A stretch of DNA of 64,000 bases from JBAZHE01 sp964547855 (GCA_964547855.1 CAZJPG010000002.1:49074-113073), one strand, 5' to 3'. Shown: positions 17,033-25,639, counted from the first letter of the stretch. The notes: generated by a model not told the origin, from the letters alone. Translations and numbers: made by a program.

Positions 17033-17063
17033 AAAAGCCAGATTTGTTTGTAATGACAAAAAG

Positions 17064-18299
17064 TTGAATCAAATGAGAATCCTTTTAATCAACAACTATC
17101 ATTATCTTCGCGGCGGCAGTGAGCGCGCTTATTTTGATACAGCCAGAGTTCTGGAAAGTCGCGGACATAAAGTGGCCTTCTTTTCGACTATCGACAAGAG
17201 GAATATCCCTACTCCTTGGTCGAAGTATTTCGTTTCCGATATCGACCTATCGGCTAATTTAGGTTTTACCAACAAGGCCAAGGCTTTTATAAAACTATTC
17301 GCTAATCCGGAAGCTGACAAAAAACTAAAGGCCTTAATAGCCGAATTCAAGCCGGACGTGGCGCACTTGCATAATATCTATCGTCATATCTCGCCTTCGG
17401 TGGTAAAGGTCTTAAAGAATGCTGGCGTGCCCATGGTCATGACTTTGCATGATTATAAATTAATATCGCCGAATCGCAATTTATTGGTGCGCGGTAAGAT
17501 ATGGGAGGCGAGTCGTCCTTTTAGATTTTATAAATGTTTTACTGACCGCTGTATCGACAATTCTTTTTCAAAAAGTCTAGTCGCCAGTATCGAGAGCTAT
17601 TGGCATCATTTTATGAACAGTTATGGCGACATTAATTTTTTTATATCGCCTAGTGTTTTTTTAATGAAGAAGTTCCATGAATATGGATTCAATGGCAAGA
17701 TATTCTATCTTCCTAATCCGATATTTCCCGATGATATGTTTGGTGTGCATCCTAAGGTTGGGAAATACATCCTTTATTACGGGCGCTTAAGCGAAGAAAA
17801 AGGTGTCTTAGATTTGCTTAAGGCCTATTCTGATTCTAAGATCGACGTGGATTTGCATTTCGTCGGCGACGGGCCTTTAAAAGAAGAGCTTAAAAAGAAG
17901 GCCAAGCGCCTAGGCAATCGAGTTAAATTTTTTAGCCGCATGGAAGGTGAGGATCTTTGGGGTGAGGTCAGGGGCGCGGAATTAGTAGCCATACCATCGC
18001 TTTGGTATGAGAATGCCCCTTATACCGTATTGGAACCGATGGCGCTTGGTCGTCCGGTGTTGGCCTCTGACATAGGTGGTTTCAAAGAAATGATCAGAAA
18101 AGGAGAGAATGGATTTTTATTTAACGCTGGTGACATAGACGATCTGTCGAATAAATTGAAAGAGATATTAGACATGGGCGATAAACTTATTAAAATAGGG
18201 GAGCGAGCCGCTAAAGATGTGAAACATAGCAATTCTCCCAAGGGATATTATGAATATCTTTTGGATATTTATTTCAAAGCTTCAAGAGATAAAAAATAG
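17064..18299 (+). CDS. Glycosyltransferase family 4 (GT-B)
   Basis: 411 residues; ATG 17073 (MRILLINNYHYLRGGSERA) is the likelier start than 17064. N-terminal glycosyltransferase-4 fold with glycine-rich loop RGGSERAYFD, and C-terminal GT1 domain with YGRLSEEKGVLDLLKAY and the E-x7-E motif region ENAPYTVLEPMALGRPV. Adds a sugar to a lipid-linked or surface glycan in the cytoplasm. No SD, no signal peptide. Part of the glycan biosynthesis region with the gene at 19859. Confidence 0.9.
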   Translation: MNQMRILLINNYHYLRGGSERAYFDTARVLESRGHKVAFFSTIDKRNIPTPWSKYFVSDIDLSANLGFTNKAKAFIKLFANPEADKKLKALIAEFKPDVAHLHNIYRHISPSVVKVLKNAGVPMVMTLHDYKLISPNRNLLVRGKIWEASRPFRFYKCFTDRCIDNSFSKSLVASIESYWHHFMNSYGDINFFISPSVFLMKKFHEYGFNGKIFYLPNPIFPDDMFGVHPKVGKYILYYGRLSEEKGVLDLLKAYSDSKIDVDLHFVGDGPLKEELKKKAKRLGNRVKFFSRMEGEDLWGEVRGAELVAIPSLWYENAPYTVLEPMALGRPVLASDIGGFKEMIRKGENGFLFNAGDIDDLSNKLKEILDMGDKLIKIGERAAKDVKHSNSPKGYYEYLLDIYFKASRDKK

Positions 18300-18327
18300 T
18301 TTTTTGATCAAATAAGCGTATTTAATG

Positions 18328-18363
18328 AATATCGGTGTAATATATGACCGATATTTTTGTTTT
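18328..18363 (+). terminator. Terminator after glycosyltransferase
   Basis: AATATCGGT and ACCGATATT around a ten-base loop, then a T-rich run. Confidence 0.8.
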
Positions 18364-18403
18364 ATAAAAAGGGGTAATTAAAGCCTTAGTGAGGTCTTTA
18401 GTA

Positions 18404-18432
18404 TTGACATTTTTTATAAAATATGCTATCAT
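18404..18432 (+). promoter_or_regulatory. Promoter with extended -10, beta-propeller gene
   Basis: TTGACA (18404-18409), 17 bases ending in ATGC, TATCAT (18427-18432). Nearly the same layout and spacer end as the promoter at 9153. Confidence 0.7.
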
Positions 18433-18513
18433 AAGATGATGACTGATGCACTGGGAATTCGAATTATATTTTTATATTAATATAAGCCAAATATTTGTAA
18501 GCTAAATACTATT

Positions 18514-19791
18514 ATGAAGAAGATTGTTATCATCACTGTTTTGCTTTCCTTGGTCGGTACCGTGATTTTTGTCGGTAGCCAGGCCAAAGGTAAGGTAAAA
18601 CCTTATTATTCCGGTGAGGCCGCCAGTTTTAATGGCAAGGTCTATGTCGGAACGGTCAATAGCGGCAGCTTTGAGCTTTTCGCTTTAGAGAACGGTAATT
18701 TATACCGCAAGACCTCTATTCAATCGCAGGATCGCGAAAGCAAAGAATTCGCCGACTTGCTTTTCTGGAAAGAAGGCGGAAAACTTTACGTCTTTTTGAC
18801 CAATGGTCGTTATTTGTATAAATACGATATTTCCAACCCTGTCGTCCCTAAAGAAGTTGCCAAGATCAAGGATAATTCTTGGGATTGGTTCCTACGTTTA
18901 GATGTTAAGGATGGAAAGCTCGTCACTATTGGTTCCAAAGGTATGAAAGTTTGGAACAACGAGATGATCGTGGTCGATTCCTATAATATGATCGATAACT
19001 ACGATCTTGGATCGGCTTCTTTCTCTGAAAAAGGCGATTTGGCCATTAACATGCAGAATGACAAGGTTAAAGTATATAACACTGCCACTCGCAAGGAAGT
19101 TGCTGAATATTCCATCGCCACTAACGACAGCAAAGCAGTTCGCTCTGCGGTCGGTACTAGCGACGAAGGCCTAGTTTATTTAGTTGATGACAAATCTTTT
19201 AAGGCCATTGGCTTAGATGGTGAGGTCAAGAAAGAATTCAAACATATTTCCAATGCTGGTTATGATGTTGCTGATTCTGTCAATCCTGATTATATATATT
19301 TCACTGATGGCATGGGAGTGGTCAAAGTTGACAGAGACACTTTCAAGCCTACTAAGTGGGCCTACGCTTACGCTGATACCCCGACCGGTTCTTGGTCTAT
19401 GGGTCTTAAAGTCGTTCCAGATGGAGCTAGCGAGAAAGTCGTCGTCTTCAACGGATCGAATATCTGGGTCTTAGATAACAATCTTAACACTGTCGCTTAT
19501 TACGAATCAAAAGAAGAGGACTATCGTCCTATCGAAGACCTTTCTTTAGGAATCGACAAGAACTTTGCCGCTCCTGGCACTCAAGTTTCTTTGGTCGGAC
19601 AGGGTTATGGCATCGGCGAGGATGTTAAGATCGAATTCGCCGGCGTCAAACAGACCGTCGTTCAGGCTGATGTCAATGGTCGCTTCAAGGCCATCTTGAC
19701 CGTCCCGAGCGTTTTGCCTGGTGGAGCCGATATTAAGGCCACGGGTCAGTCCACTAAGAGGACTTATAGCATCGCTTTCAAGATTCAATAA
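18514..19791 (+). CDS. Exported beta-propeller-like protein with IPT-type domain
   Basis: 425 residues. N-terminal signal anchor (residues 3-22). Residues 30-335 contain repeated strand units of beta-propeller type (ASFNGKVYVGTVN, GKLYVFLTNGRYLYKYD, EGLVYLVDDKSF). Residues of about 340-425 form an Ig-like, IPT/TIG-style domain (FAAPGTQVSLVGQGYGIGED). Probably a surface or periplasm-like protein. Expressed from its own promoter just upstream of a glycosyltransferase, which suggests a link to the glycan region but gives no function. Confidence 0.72.
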   Translation: MKKIVIITVLLSLVGTVIFVGSQAKGKVKPYYSGEAASFNGKVYVGTVNSGSFELFALENGNLYRKTSIQSQDRESKEFADLLFWKEGGKLYVFLTNGRYLYKYDISNPVVPKEVAKIKDNSWDWFLRLDVKDGKLVTIGSKGMKVWNNEMIVVDSYNMIDNYDLGSASFSEKGDLAINMQNDKVKVYNTATRKEVAEYSIATNDSKAVRSAVGTSDEGLVYLVDDKSFKAIGLDGEVKKEFKHISNAGYDVADSVNPDYIYFTDGMGVVKVDRDTFKPTKWAYAYADTPTGSWSMGLKVVPDGASEKVVVFNGSNIWVLDNNLNTVAYYESKEEDYRPIEDLSLGIDKNFAAPGTQVSLVGQGYGIGEDVKIEFAGVKQTVVQADVNGRFKAILTVPSVLPGGADIKATGQSTKRTYSIAFKIQ

Positions 19792-19807
19792 TAATTGGAT
19801 TCTTATA

Positions 19808-19843
19808 TACCCTTCGTCTGTGAATCATAGGCGAAGGGGAATA
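19808..19843 (+). repeat. Inverted repeat before glycosyltransferase
   Basis: CCCTTCG and CGAAGGG, extended by TTCTTAT and ATAAGAA, in the 68-base gap ahead of the gene at 19859. No T run follows, so it is not a clear terminator. Confidence 0.55.
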
Positions 19844-19858
19844 AGAAGCTGATAAATT

Positions 19859-21037
19859 ATGAAAATAGCTTTCATAGGACAAAAAGGAATACCATCCAAA
19901 TCTGGAGGCGTGGAAAGACACGTCGAGGATTTGTCTGTGCGCTTAGCATCCCTTGGCCACGAGGTTTTGGTATATACCAGACCGAATTATACCGACCAGA
20001 AGATGGTCGAGTACAAGGGGGTTAAGTTGATTTCCTTGCCCAGTTTAGCGACTAAGCATTTCGATGCCATCACTCACACCTTTAGAGCTTGTCTGGATGT
20101 TGTTAAGAGAGATGTTGATTTGGTCCACTTCCATTCGATCGGACCTTCTTCGTTGATTTGGTTGGTCAAGCTTCTTAAGCCTTCTGTGCCGGTTATCGCT
20201 ACTTTCCATTGTCAGGATTATTACCATCAAAAGTGGGGTATTCTTGCCAGGACATATTTAAAGCTTGGTGAGGCTATGGCTTGCAAGATGTCCGATAGGA
20301 CCATAACTGTTTCCAAGACCTTAAAGGATCATGCTGCTCGTAAACATAAGATTTCCGCTGATTACATACCTAACGGCGTCGAAATGCCGGAGGGCGACAT
20401 GTCTGATAAGGGCGTTAAATACTTTGGTCTTAAAAAGAATGGTTACATTCTAGCTGTGAGTCGTATCGTTAAGCACAAGGGATTACAATATTTAGTCGAA
20501 GCCTTTAAAAATGTTAAGACCGATAAGAAATTGGTCATAGTCGGTGGCGGAGCCTATACCGACAAATTCGTTGACCGTCTTAAAGAGATGGCTAAAGACG
20601 ATAAGAGGATAATTTTCACTGGCCCGCAATCGGGCACGGTGGTGAGCGAACTTTTCGCCAACTCCTATTTATTCGTCCAGCCGTCCGAGTCTGAAGGCAT
20701 GTCCATCGCACTCTTGGAAGCGATGTCTCATGGCAAGACTACTTTGGTCTCCGATATTCCGGAGAATAAGGAAGTTATAGGTTATACTGGTTTCACCTTC
20801 CGTTCTAAGTGTCCGGCTGATTTGATGGGTAAGCTGAATTGCTTGCTTCGCAATCCTAAGATAGTCAGCGATATGGGCCAGTTGGAAAAGAAACGAGTCA
20901 GTCAAGAATATAATTGGGGAACTACTGTTGACAAGATCGTCAAGTTGTACGACAATGCCCTGTCCGTTAAGAAACAGGAACGTAGAGCTTTAAAAAAGCT
21001 GAGATTCGCCCAGAAATTCTTAAATCTATTCTTTTAA
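19859..21037 (+). CDS. Glycosyltransferase family 4 (GT-B)
   Basis: 392 residues. N-terminal KIAFIGQKGIPSKSGGVERH with the nucleotide-sugar loop, and C-terminal ILAVSRIVKHKGLQYLVEAF with the motif region ESEGMSIALLEAMSHGK. Resembles WcaL/RfaB-type enzymes that extend surface glycans using nucleotide-activated sugars. No SD. Only about 29 percent similarity by eye to the gene at 17073 outside the motifs, so it is a separate enzyme rather than a recent duplicate. Confidence 0.9.
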   Translation: MKIAFIGQKGIPSKSGGVERHVEDLSVRLASLGHEVLVYTRPNYTDQKMVEYKGVKLISLPSLATKHFDAITHTFRACLDVVKRDVDLVHFHSIGPSSLIWLVKLLKPSVPVIATFHCQDYYHQKWGILARTYLKLGEAMACKMSDRTITVSKTLKDHAARKHKISADYIPNGVEMPEGDMSDKGVKYFGLKKNGYILAVSRIVKHKGLQYLVEAFKNVKTDKKLVIVGGGAYTDKFVDRLKEMAKDDKRIIFTGPQSGTVVSELFANSYLFVQPSESEGMSIALLEAMSHGKTTLVSDIPENKEVIGYTGFTFRSKCPADLMGKLNCLLRNPKIVSDMGQLEKKRVSQEYNWGTTVDKIVKLYDNALSVKKQERRALKKLRFAQKFLNLFF

Positions 21038-21044
21038 AAGGTTT

Positions 21045-21200
21045 TTAACCTAAGATAAGCCTGTAATCCTTTTTCGCCTTTAGGCGTTAAAGGAGTATGG
21101 GCCGGGCACACCAACCCCCGAAAGGGGCAATTGGTATCTCCGGTTCATATCACCCTAGTGGGTGGAGTGAAAAAAAGTCCTTTACACATATTTTTTTTCG
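21045..21200 (+). promoter_or_regulatory. Structured leader before the PKD lipoprotein
   Basis: Three successive hairpins: CGCC/GGCG within CCTTT/AAAGG, then a nested stem of CCGG, ACCA and CCCC pairing in order with GGGG, TGGT and CCGG, then CACCC/GGGTG. I see no match to a riboswitch class I know. It may be a terminator for the upstream gene plus a 5-prime leader. Confidence 0.4.
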
Positions 21201-21214
21201 AAGGGAGGCCTTAA

Positions 21215-22516
21215 ATGGCTAAGCTCAATGGTTTGCTTGCAGTTGTGGGCGCCTCCATCCTCATGATGGCGGTTGGTTGTGCTGAGAATAATCCTCTTGC
21301 TGTTCGCGAGGTTGGTTCTGGTGATGATGGTGGTATTTCAATCGTAGCACTGGCCAAAACAACAGCAGTCGGAGATACTTCGACCGATTCGATCGGTCGC
21401 GGCACGACAGCGATGTGTTCAGCGGAAATAGCCAGAAAGAGTCTGGCGGACAGTATTCTGTCCTCGCGCTGGGATTTCGGCGATGGTAGCAGCTATAACT
21501 GCTCCAATGATTCCGGGATATGCTCAGTCGAGCATCAGTACAACACGCTGGGCGTTTACACGATCAGTTTGGTAGTTGTCCTTAAGGGCAATAAAATACT
21601 GACACCCTGGAGAAGGATCGTAGTCGTCGAGACTTCGAATTTGACTCCGGTCACAAGTAATCAGGATTCGATGTTGATGTACGGATCGAGCTCGCAGATC
21701 GGAAATACCGGTCACTGGGATGTTAATTTCCTGGTCGGTGTAAACTCGATCTCTGCGGCGGCGGTTCGTGCGAATATTTCCGTTTTACGTTTATTCCGTG
21801 AGGGCGGGCGCGACAATGAGTGGAGTCAGAAGATCGCTATCGTTTCAAAGACGAGCGATGGAAAATTCTATCTGTTCACCATTCAGGATCTTGTTCCCGG
21901 ACGTGACTATCGTTTTCGGTTCGGTATGGACATTAACGATCCGTCAAACACTATTCTGAACAGTACGGAATTTATCCGCAACAAGTTCTATAGTGTCGAA
22001 TATGACGTTTTCGAATTCTCACTCAATTATAATGGACAAGCAGTCCCGAAGACAAAAGATTACGGCACGGTCGTTACGCCGGTCGATACCAGCGACACCA
22101 CAAAGGTGACGCCGGAAGATACGACCAAACCCACGCTCATCGGACAGTTCGGTGACACCAGCCAGACTGACTGGATCATCAGAAAAGAATATGTCGTGGC
22201 CAGATCCTCGTATATCTTCTATTTCAATTATCGTCCAAGTAAGGATCCGATCGGACAGGTCGCGCAAGCAGCCTTCGTTGTGGCCAACATGCATCCAACT
22301 GTCAACAGCGGGAAAGAATCGCTGACTATGATGGGTGATACCGTTGGTTATATCGAGATTCCGGTTGATGAATTTCCGGACGAAGGACTTCGGTTCTATC
22401 AGTACGGAAGGGGAACGGCCTATCGTAATTTCTCCGGCTCGCTTTGTGCGATGACCGACGGAAGCGTTTGGCTCACAGCCAACATTGCCACACTTTCGAA
22501 AAAGGCAGTCCGGTAA
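21215..22516 (+). CDS. PKD-domain lipoprotein
   Basis: 433 residues. Signal peptide with lipobox MAVGC (lipidated Cys22). Residues of about 60-135 form a PKD domain (SRWDFGDGSSYNC, then VEHQYNTLGVYTISLVV). Residues 150-275 contain a module (KTSDGKFYLFTI, NSTEFIRNKFYSVEYDVFEF) that is also found in the next lipoprotein. A low-complexity Thr/Asp linker (290-310) and a C-terminal domain follow. SD GGGAGG with a strong terminator at the end. Surface-anchored; role unknown. Confidence 0.78.
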   Translation: MAKLNGLLAVVGASILMMAVGCAENNPLAVREVGSGDDGGISIVALAKTTAVGDTSTDSIGRGTTAMCSAEIARKSLADSILSSRWDFGDGSSYNCSNDSGICSVEHQYNTLGVYTISLVVVLKGNKILTPWRRIVVVETSNLTPVTSNQDSMLMYGSSSQIGNTGHWDVNFLVGVNSISAAAVRANISVLRLFREGGRDNEWSQKIAIVSKTSDGKFYLFTIQDLVPGRDYRFRFGMDINDPSNTILNSTEFIRNKFYSVEYDVFEFSLNYNGQAVPKTKDYGTVVTPVDTSDTTKVTPEDTTKPTLIGQFGDTSQTDWIIRKEYVVARSSYIFYFNYRPSKDPIGQVAQAAFVVANMHPTVNSGKESLTMMGDTVGYIEIPVDEFPDEGLRFYQYGRGTAYRNFSGSLCAMTDGSVWLTANIATLSKKAVR

Positions 22517-22541
22517 AATATATCGGCAGCCTGAAAACTTA

Positions 22542-22588
22542 GGGGTCTTTGAGGATATCGCAAGATATCTTTCAAGGGCCCTTTTTTT
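22542..22588 (+). terminator. Terminator of the PKD lipoprotein
   Basis: Long stem TCTTTGA-GATATC with GATATC-TTCAAGG around GCAA, then a T run. Confidence 0.88.
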
Positions 22589-22607
22589 ATTGTTTTTAAA
22601 TTTTATA

Positions 22608-22636
22608 TTGACTTATTTGGCATAAATTGGTAATAT
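22608..22636 (+). promoter_or_regulatory. Promoter of the small lipoprotein
   Basis: TTGACT (22608-22613), a 17-base spacer, TAATAT (22631-22636). A short stem CCC-TATAAGA-GGG and a GCCC-GAAA-GGGC hairpin follow in the leader. Confidence 0.55.
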
Positions 22637-22729
22637 CATTATCCCTATAAGAGGGGCTGCCCGAAAGGGCAAGAGTTCATTTTTTAAAGCGTAAAAACAA
22701 CAATCATCCTAAAAAAAGGAGGACGATGA

Positions 22730-23206
22730 ATGAGATTCAGGAGAATTTCCCTGTTCGTCGGCGTCGCGTTGTTGTGTTCGTTGCCACTGGCGTTATCTTG
22801 CTCGGATAATTCAGCGACCGGACCAGGCGACTACAGCAGAGATGAAATGTTCAAGGTCGAATTCAAATCATGGTCTATTGCTGGCTATGCCAACATCGAA
22901 CTATTTTTTCTGGTAGAGGCTTTTGGCCAAGGATCGAATCCTTTTGCCATGGGGCCCGTTCATTGGGAGTCAGTAGTGCTACTGGAGAAATGTTATAAGA
23001 CTAGCGATGGAAAATATTACATATTCTCCGAAACCGTGGAAGCTAATAAGCTAAAGACGGTTTCCGCTGGCTGGGATTGGAATGGGAATGTAAATAATTC
23101 CACATTTCTGACTGGTGAGGATATGGTCGGTAATCGATATTTTAATCCCAAGACGGATAATTTCGGTTTTAAAGTATCCTCAAATGGATACATCCAAACA
23201 CCTTAG
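22730..23206 (+). CDS. Lipoprotein sharing a module with its neighbour
   Basis: 158 residues, signal peptide with lipobox LALSC and then TGPGD, a motif also found after the lipid cysteine of the protein at 50132. The mature part aligns with residues 150-275 of the PKD lipoprotein: KTSDGKYYIF against KTSDGKFYLF, and NSTFLTGEDMVGNRYFNPKTDNFGF against NSTEFIRNKFYSVEYDVFEF. It is thus a single-module relative, perhaps a duplicate that lost the PKD part. SD AAGGAGG, own promoter and terminator. Confidence 0.75.
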   Translation: MRFRRISLFVGVALLCSLPLALSCSDNSATGPGDYSRDEMFKVEFKSWSIAGYANIELFFLVEAFGQGSNPFAMGPVHWESVVLLEKCYKTSDGKYYIFSETVEANKLKTVSAGWDWNGNVNNSTFLTGEDMVGNRYFNPKTDNFGFKVSSNGYIQTP

Positions 23207-23225
23207 TTGATCTATATGGTCAAAG

Positions 23226-23258
23226 TCCGCACGAAGATGTTACGCGTGCGGATTTTTT
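23226..23258 (+). terminator. Terminator of the small lipoprotein
   Basis: TCCGCACG and CGTGCGGA around an eleven-base loop, then a T run. Confidence 0.88.
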
Positions 23259-23305
23259 ATTTGGTCGTTGTTTACAAAATCTATTTTTATTGATAATTTA
23301 AACCT

Positions 23306-23686
23306 ATGATTTTAAGCATAGACACAATCGATAACGTCAATATTTTGCTAAAGCTTGAAGACGGCGGCAAAATTTTGGAAAGCAAGATTTCTGCCGAAAG
23401 AACGCAGGGCGAGAAATTGTTGCCTGCTATCAACAACCTTCTTAAGTCGGCTAAAAAGAGTCTTAAAGACCTAAAAGAGATAAAAGTAGCCGATACTGGC
23501 GGGAGTTTTACGTCTTTACGTATCGGAGTGGCCACCGCCAACGCCTTGGCTTTTGCTCTTAATATACCTGTTATTGGTTTTTCGGGGCATAAAATAGAAA
23601 AAGACGGCTTAATTATAGTGGAACCAGAATACGATAGGGAGCCTGATATAGGAAAACCTCGTAATTCAGTCAAAACTGTGGATTAA
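23306..23686 (+). CDS. tsaB: TsaB-like protein, short form
   Basis: 126 residues. N-terminal half of the ASKHA/glycoprotease M22 fold: MILSIDTIDNVNILL, LKDLKEIKVADTGGSFTSLRIGVATANALAF (the family's G-P-G-S-F-T-G-L-R-I region, here GGSFTSLRIG). TsaB is the scaffold partner of TsaD in making t6A in tRNAs. Full-length TsaB has about 220-230 residues, so the C-terminal lobe is missing, which is common in Patescibacteria. No SD. Between a lipoprotein unit and the dcw cluster. Confidence 0.8.
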   Translation: MILSIDTIDNVNILLKLEDGGKILESKISAERTQGEKLLPAINNLLKSAKKSLKDLKEIKVADTGGSFTSLRIGVATANALAFALNIPVIGFSGHKIEKDGLIIVEPEYDREPDIGKPRNSVKTVD

Positions 23687-23721
23687 CTGTTTATAATAGT
23701 TTTCCACAATCACAATGATAC

Positions 23722-23755
23722 AAAACAACGGTCAATGGCCGTTGTTTTATTTTTT
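23722..23755 (+). terminator. Terminator of tsaB
   Basis: AAAACAACGG and CCGTTGTTTT, loop of seven bases, then a T run. Confidence 0.9.
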
Positions 23756-23790
23756 GCTAATTTAATTGATAATGCATCTTGTTTATGGCA

Positions 23791-23860
23791 GGGGATGGGA
23801 GTGGTTGACAGTGGGGGCTTGGTGGCGTATGATATAAGAGTATTGGTGAAAAGTGGGGAA
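23791..23860 (+). promoter_or_regulatory. mraZ promoter with MraZ-operator-like repeats
   Basis: TTGACA (23805-23810), 17 bases, TATGAT (23828-23833). The region carries several TGG-type direct repeats: TGGGA, TGGTT and TGGGG around the -35 box, the last two ten bases apart, TGGCG just before the -10 box, and GTGGGGAA downstream. MraZ is known to bind TGGGN repeats about ten bases apart in its own promoter and repress the dcw cluster, so autoregulation is likely. Confidence 0.7.
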
Positions 23861-23957
23861 CTGAGGCACGATTCAAGTTATGGGCTTGAACAAGACCTTA
23901 GCCCACTTTTGCGAGAAGAAGATTAATTATCGATCATCTTTTGGCAAAAGCGGGTAT

Positions 23958-24389
23958 ATGTTTATAGGCGAATATCAACACAATTTAGACAACAAAGGCC
24001 GCTTGGCTGTTCCAGCTAAGTTTCGCCAACTGTTAGAAGAGGGGGCAGTGGTTACCAAAGGCTTGGATAACTGTCTCTTTTTATATCCGAAGAATAAGTG
24101 GGAGGAAATGGCCAATAAGTTCGCCAATCTGCCTATAAGCCAAGCTAAAGCTCGTGCTTTTGCCAGACACATGTTGGCTGGGGCGATGCCAGTCGAGTTC
24201 GATAGTCAGGGTCGTATAACTTTGCCGGAGTATTTACGCAAATTCGCTGATTTAGCCAAAGAGACCATAATCGCTGGTTTATTCGATCGTTTGGAAATTT
24301 GGAATGAGAATAATTGGAATAAATATAAAGAAGCTACTGAAAAGGATTCTGGAGATATCGCTGAAGCCTTGGGTGAATTAGGAGTTTGA
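23958..24389 (+). CDS. mraZ: Transcriptional regulator MraZ
   Basis: 143 residues from ATG 23958 (MFIGEYQHNLDNKGRLAVPA); the longer open frame upstream is not needed. Two SpoVT/AbrB-type halves, with the DNKGRLAVPAKFR and DSQGRITLPEYLR motifs near residues 12 and 80. A DNA-binding ring-shaped repressor that opens the dcw cluster and binds its own promoter. The next gene, rsmH, is its usual neighbour, though here separated by 282 bases with two long hairpins. Confidence 0.95.
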   Translation: MFIGEYQHNLDNKGRLAVPAKFRQLLEEGAVVTKGLDNCLFLYPKNKWEEMANKFANLPISQAKARAFARHMLAGAMPVEFDSQGRITLPEYLRKFADLAKETIIAGLFDRLEIWNENNWNKYKEATEKDSGDIAEALGELGV

Positions 24390-24404
24390 TCTTTCTTAGT
24401 TTGA

Positions 24405-24540
24405 GAATGGAATTTTGAAATTTGAATTTGGAAACGAAGGTCGTTGCTAGGTTTTTCACTGCTGACAATGGCTTTTGAGGAGGCCCCGTCTCTTTCCCTT
24501 CCTTGGATAAGAAGGGCTCCAAATTCAAATTCAGGATTTC
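24405..24540. repeat. Long hairpin between mraZ and rsmH, first
   Basis: Arms ATTTGAATTTGGA (24420-24432) and TCCAAATTCAAAT (24518-24530) are complementary and enclose an 85-base core. Continued imperfect pairing extends outwards. Confidence 0.7.
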
Positions 24541-24547
24541 ATCGCAA

Positions 24548-24613
24548 AGAGTCTGTCTGATAAGCCCGTAATTTTTTTCTTTCGCCACGAAAGAGGCTTA
24601 TCAGACAGACTCT
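24548..24613. repeat. Long hairpin between mraZ and rsmH, second
   Basis: Arms of 19 bases pair perfectly: AGAGTCTGTCTGATAAGCC (24548-24566) and its complement (24595-24613), with a 28-base loop holding TTTCG-CCA-CGAAA. No T run follows. Confidence 0.85.
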
Positions 24614-24671
24614 AGGGAAGTGGGCCGCACGAGGAGGCGGCTTCACTTCTCAGAAGTTAATCTATTTCTTT

Positions 24672-25601
24672 ATGGAATACGCCCATATACCAGTCATGCT
24701 GGATGAGGCCTTGGATTTTGTTGGCCTAAAACAGGGAGGGCGTTATATAGACTGCACTTTAGGCGGAGGTGGATACACATCTCATATTTCTAAAGCGGTC
24801 GGAGATAATGGAGTCGTAGTAGCCTTTGATTTAGATGAAAAGGCTATAGAGAACACAAAATCCAAAAATTTATCCAATGTTATTTTGATAAATGATAGTT
24901 TTGCCAACCTTAGAGAGGGAGTTGCTGGTGTTTTAGGTAGTGATGTGAAATTTGATGGCATAGTTATGGACCTTGGTCTATCTTCGGCTCAGATCGATGA
25001 TCCAGATAGGGGATTTTCCTTTAAGTTCGACTCTTCTTTGGACATGTCATTCTCAGGTGATTCGCAAAAGACCGATAAGATAGTTAATTCTTATAGTCAG
25101 GATAGATTAAAAGAGATAATAAAAGAATACGGTGAAGAGAGGTTCGCTGGGCAGATAGCTAAAAAAATAGCTGATGCCAGAAGAGGTAAGAACATAAGCA
25201 CGGCTAAAGAATTGGCCGATATAGTAGTTTCTGCCATTCCTGAAAGGTTTAGGCACGGTCGTGTTCATCCGGCCACCAAGACCTTCCAGGCGCTAAGAAT
25301 GGAGACTAATAGCGAGGTGGAGGCTCTTAAGGCTGTTTTGCCGCAAGCCGTTTCAATGTTGGCTGCCGGTGGCAGGTTGGTAGTAGTTTCATTTCATAGT
25401 ATAGAAGATAGGATAGTTAAGGATTTTTTCAAACAAGAGAGTCGTGATTGTCTGTGTCCGCCAGAATTACCGATATGTCGCTGTGGACACAAAGCCAGTC
25501 TTTCCGTCATCACCAAAAAACCGGTGTTGCCAAAGGAAGAGGAGGTTGGATCTAATCCGCGTTCCCGTAGCGCCAAGCTGCGAGCGGCGGAAAGGATCTA
25601 A
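24672..25601 (+). CDS. rsmH: 16S rRNA (cytosine-1402-N4)-methyltransferase RsmH
   Basis: 309 residues. N-terminal HIPVMLDEALDFV and YIDCTLGGGGYTSHI (SAM-binding), DGIVMDLGLSSAQIDDPDRG (family signature), and the C-terminal part with SFHSIEDRIVKDFF. Cytoplasmic; methylates C1402 of 16S rRNA. Also called MraW. In the usual dcw order after mraZ and before ftsL. Cysteines near residues 258-272 (CLCPPELPICRCGH) are as in other members. Confidence 0.96.
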   Translation: MEYAHIPVMLDEALDFVGLKQGGRYIDCTLGGGGYTSHISKAVGDNGVVVAFDLDEKAIENTKSKNLSNVILINDSFANLREGVAGVLGSDVKFDGIVMDLGLSSAQIDDPDRGFSFKFDSSLDMSFSGDSQKTDKIVNSYSQDRLKEIIKEYGEERFAGQIAKKIADARRGKNISTAKELADIVVSAIPERFRHGRVHPATKTFQALRMETNSEVEALKAVLPQAVSMLAAGGRLVVVSFHSIEDRIVKDFFKQESRDCLCPPELPICRCGHKASLSVITKKPVLPKEEEVGSNPRSRSAKLRAAERI

Positions 25602-25639
25602 ACCGCAAAAAAACAAAAAGAAAAACAAAAATATAAATT

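Noticed and set aside
23880..23957. Longer N-terminus for MraZ
   Set aside because: MraZ homologues begin at MF-[IM]-GEY; the extra 26 residues are not needed and the promoter region lies close by.
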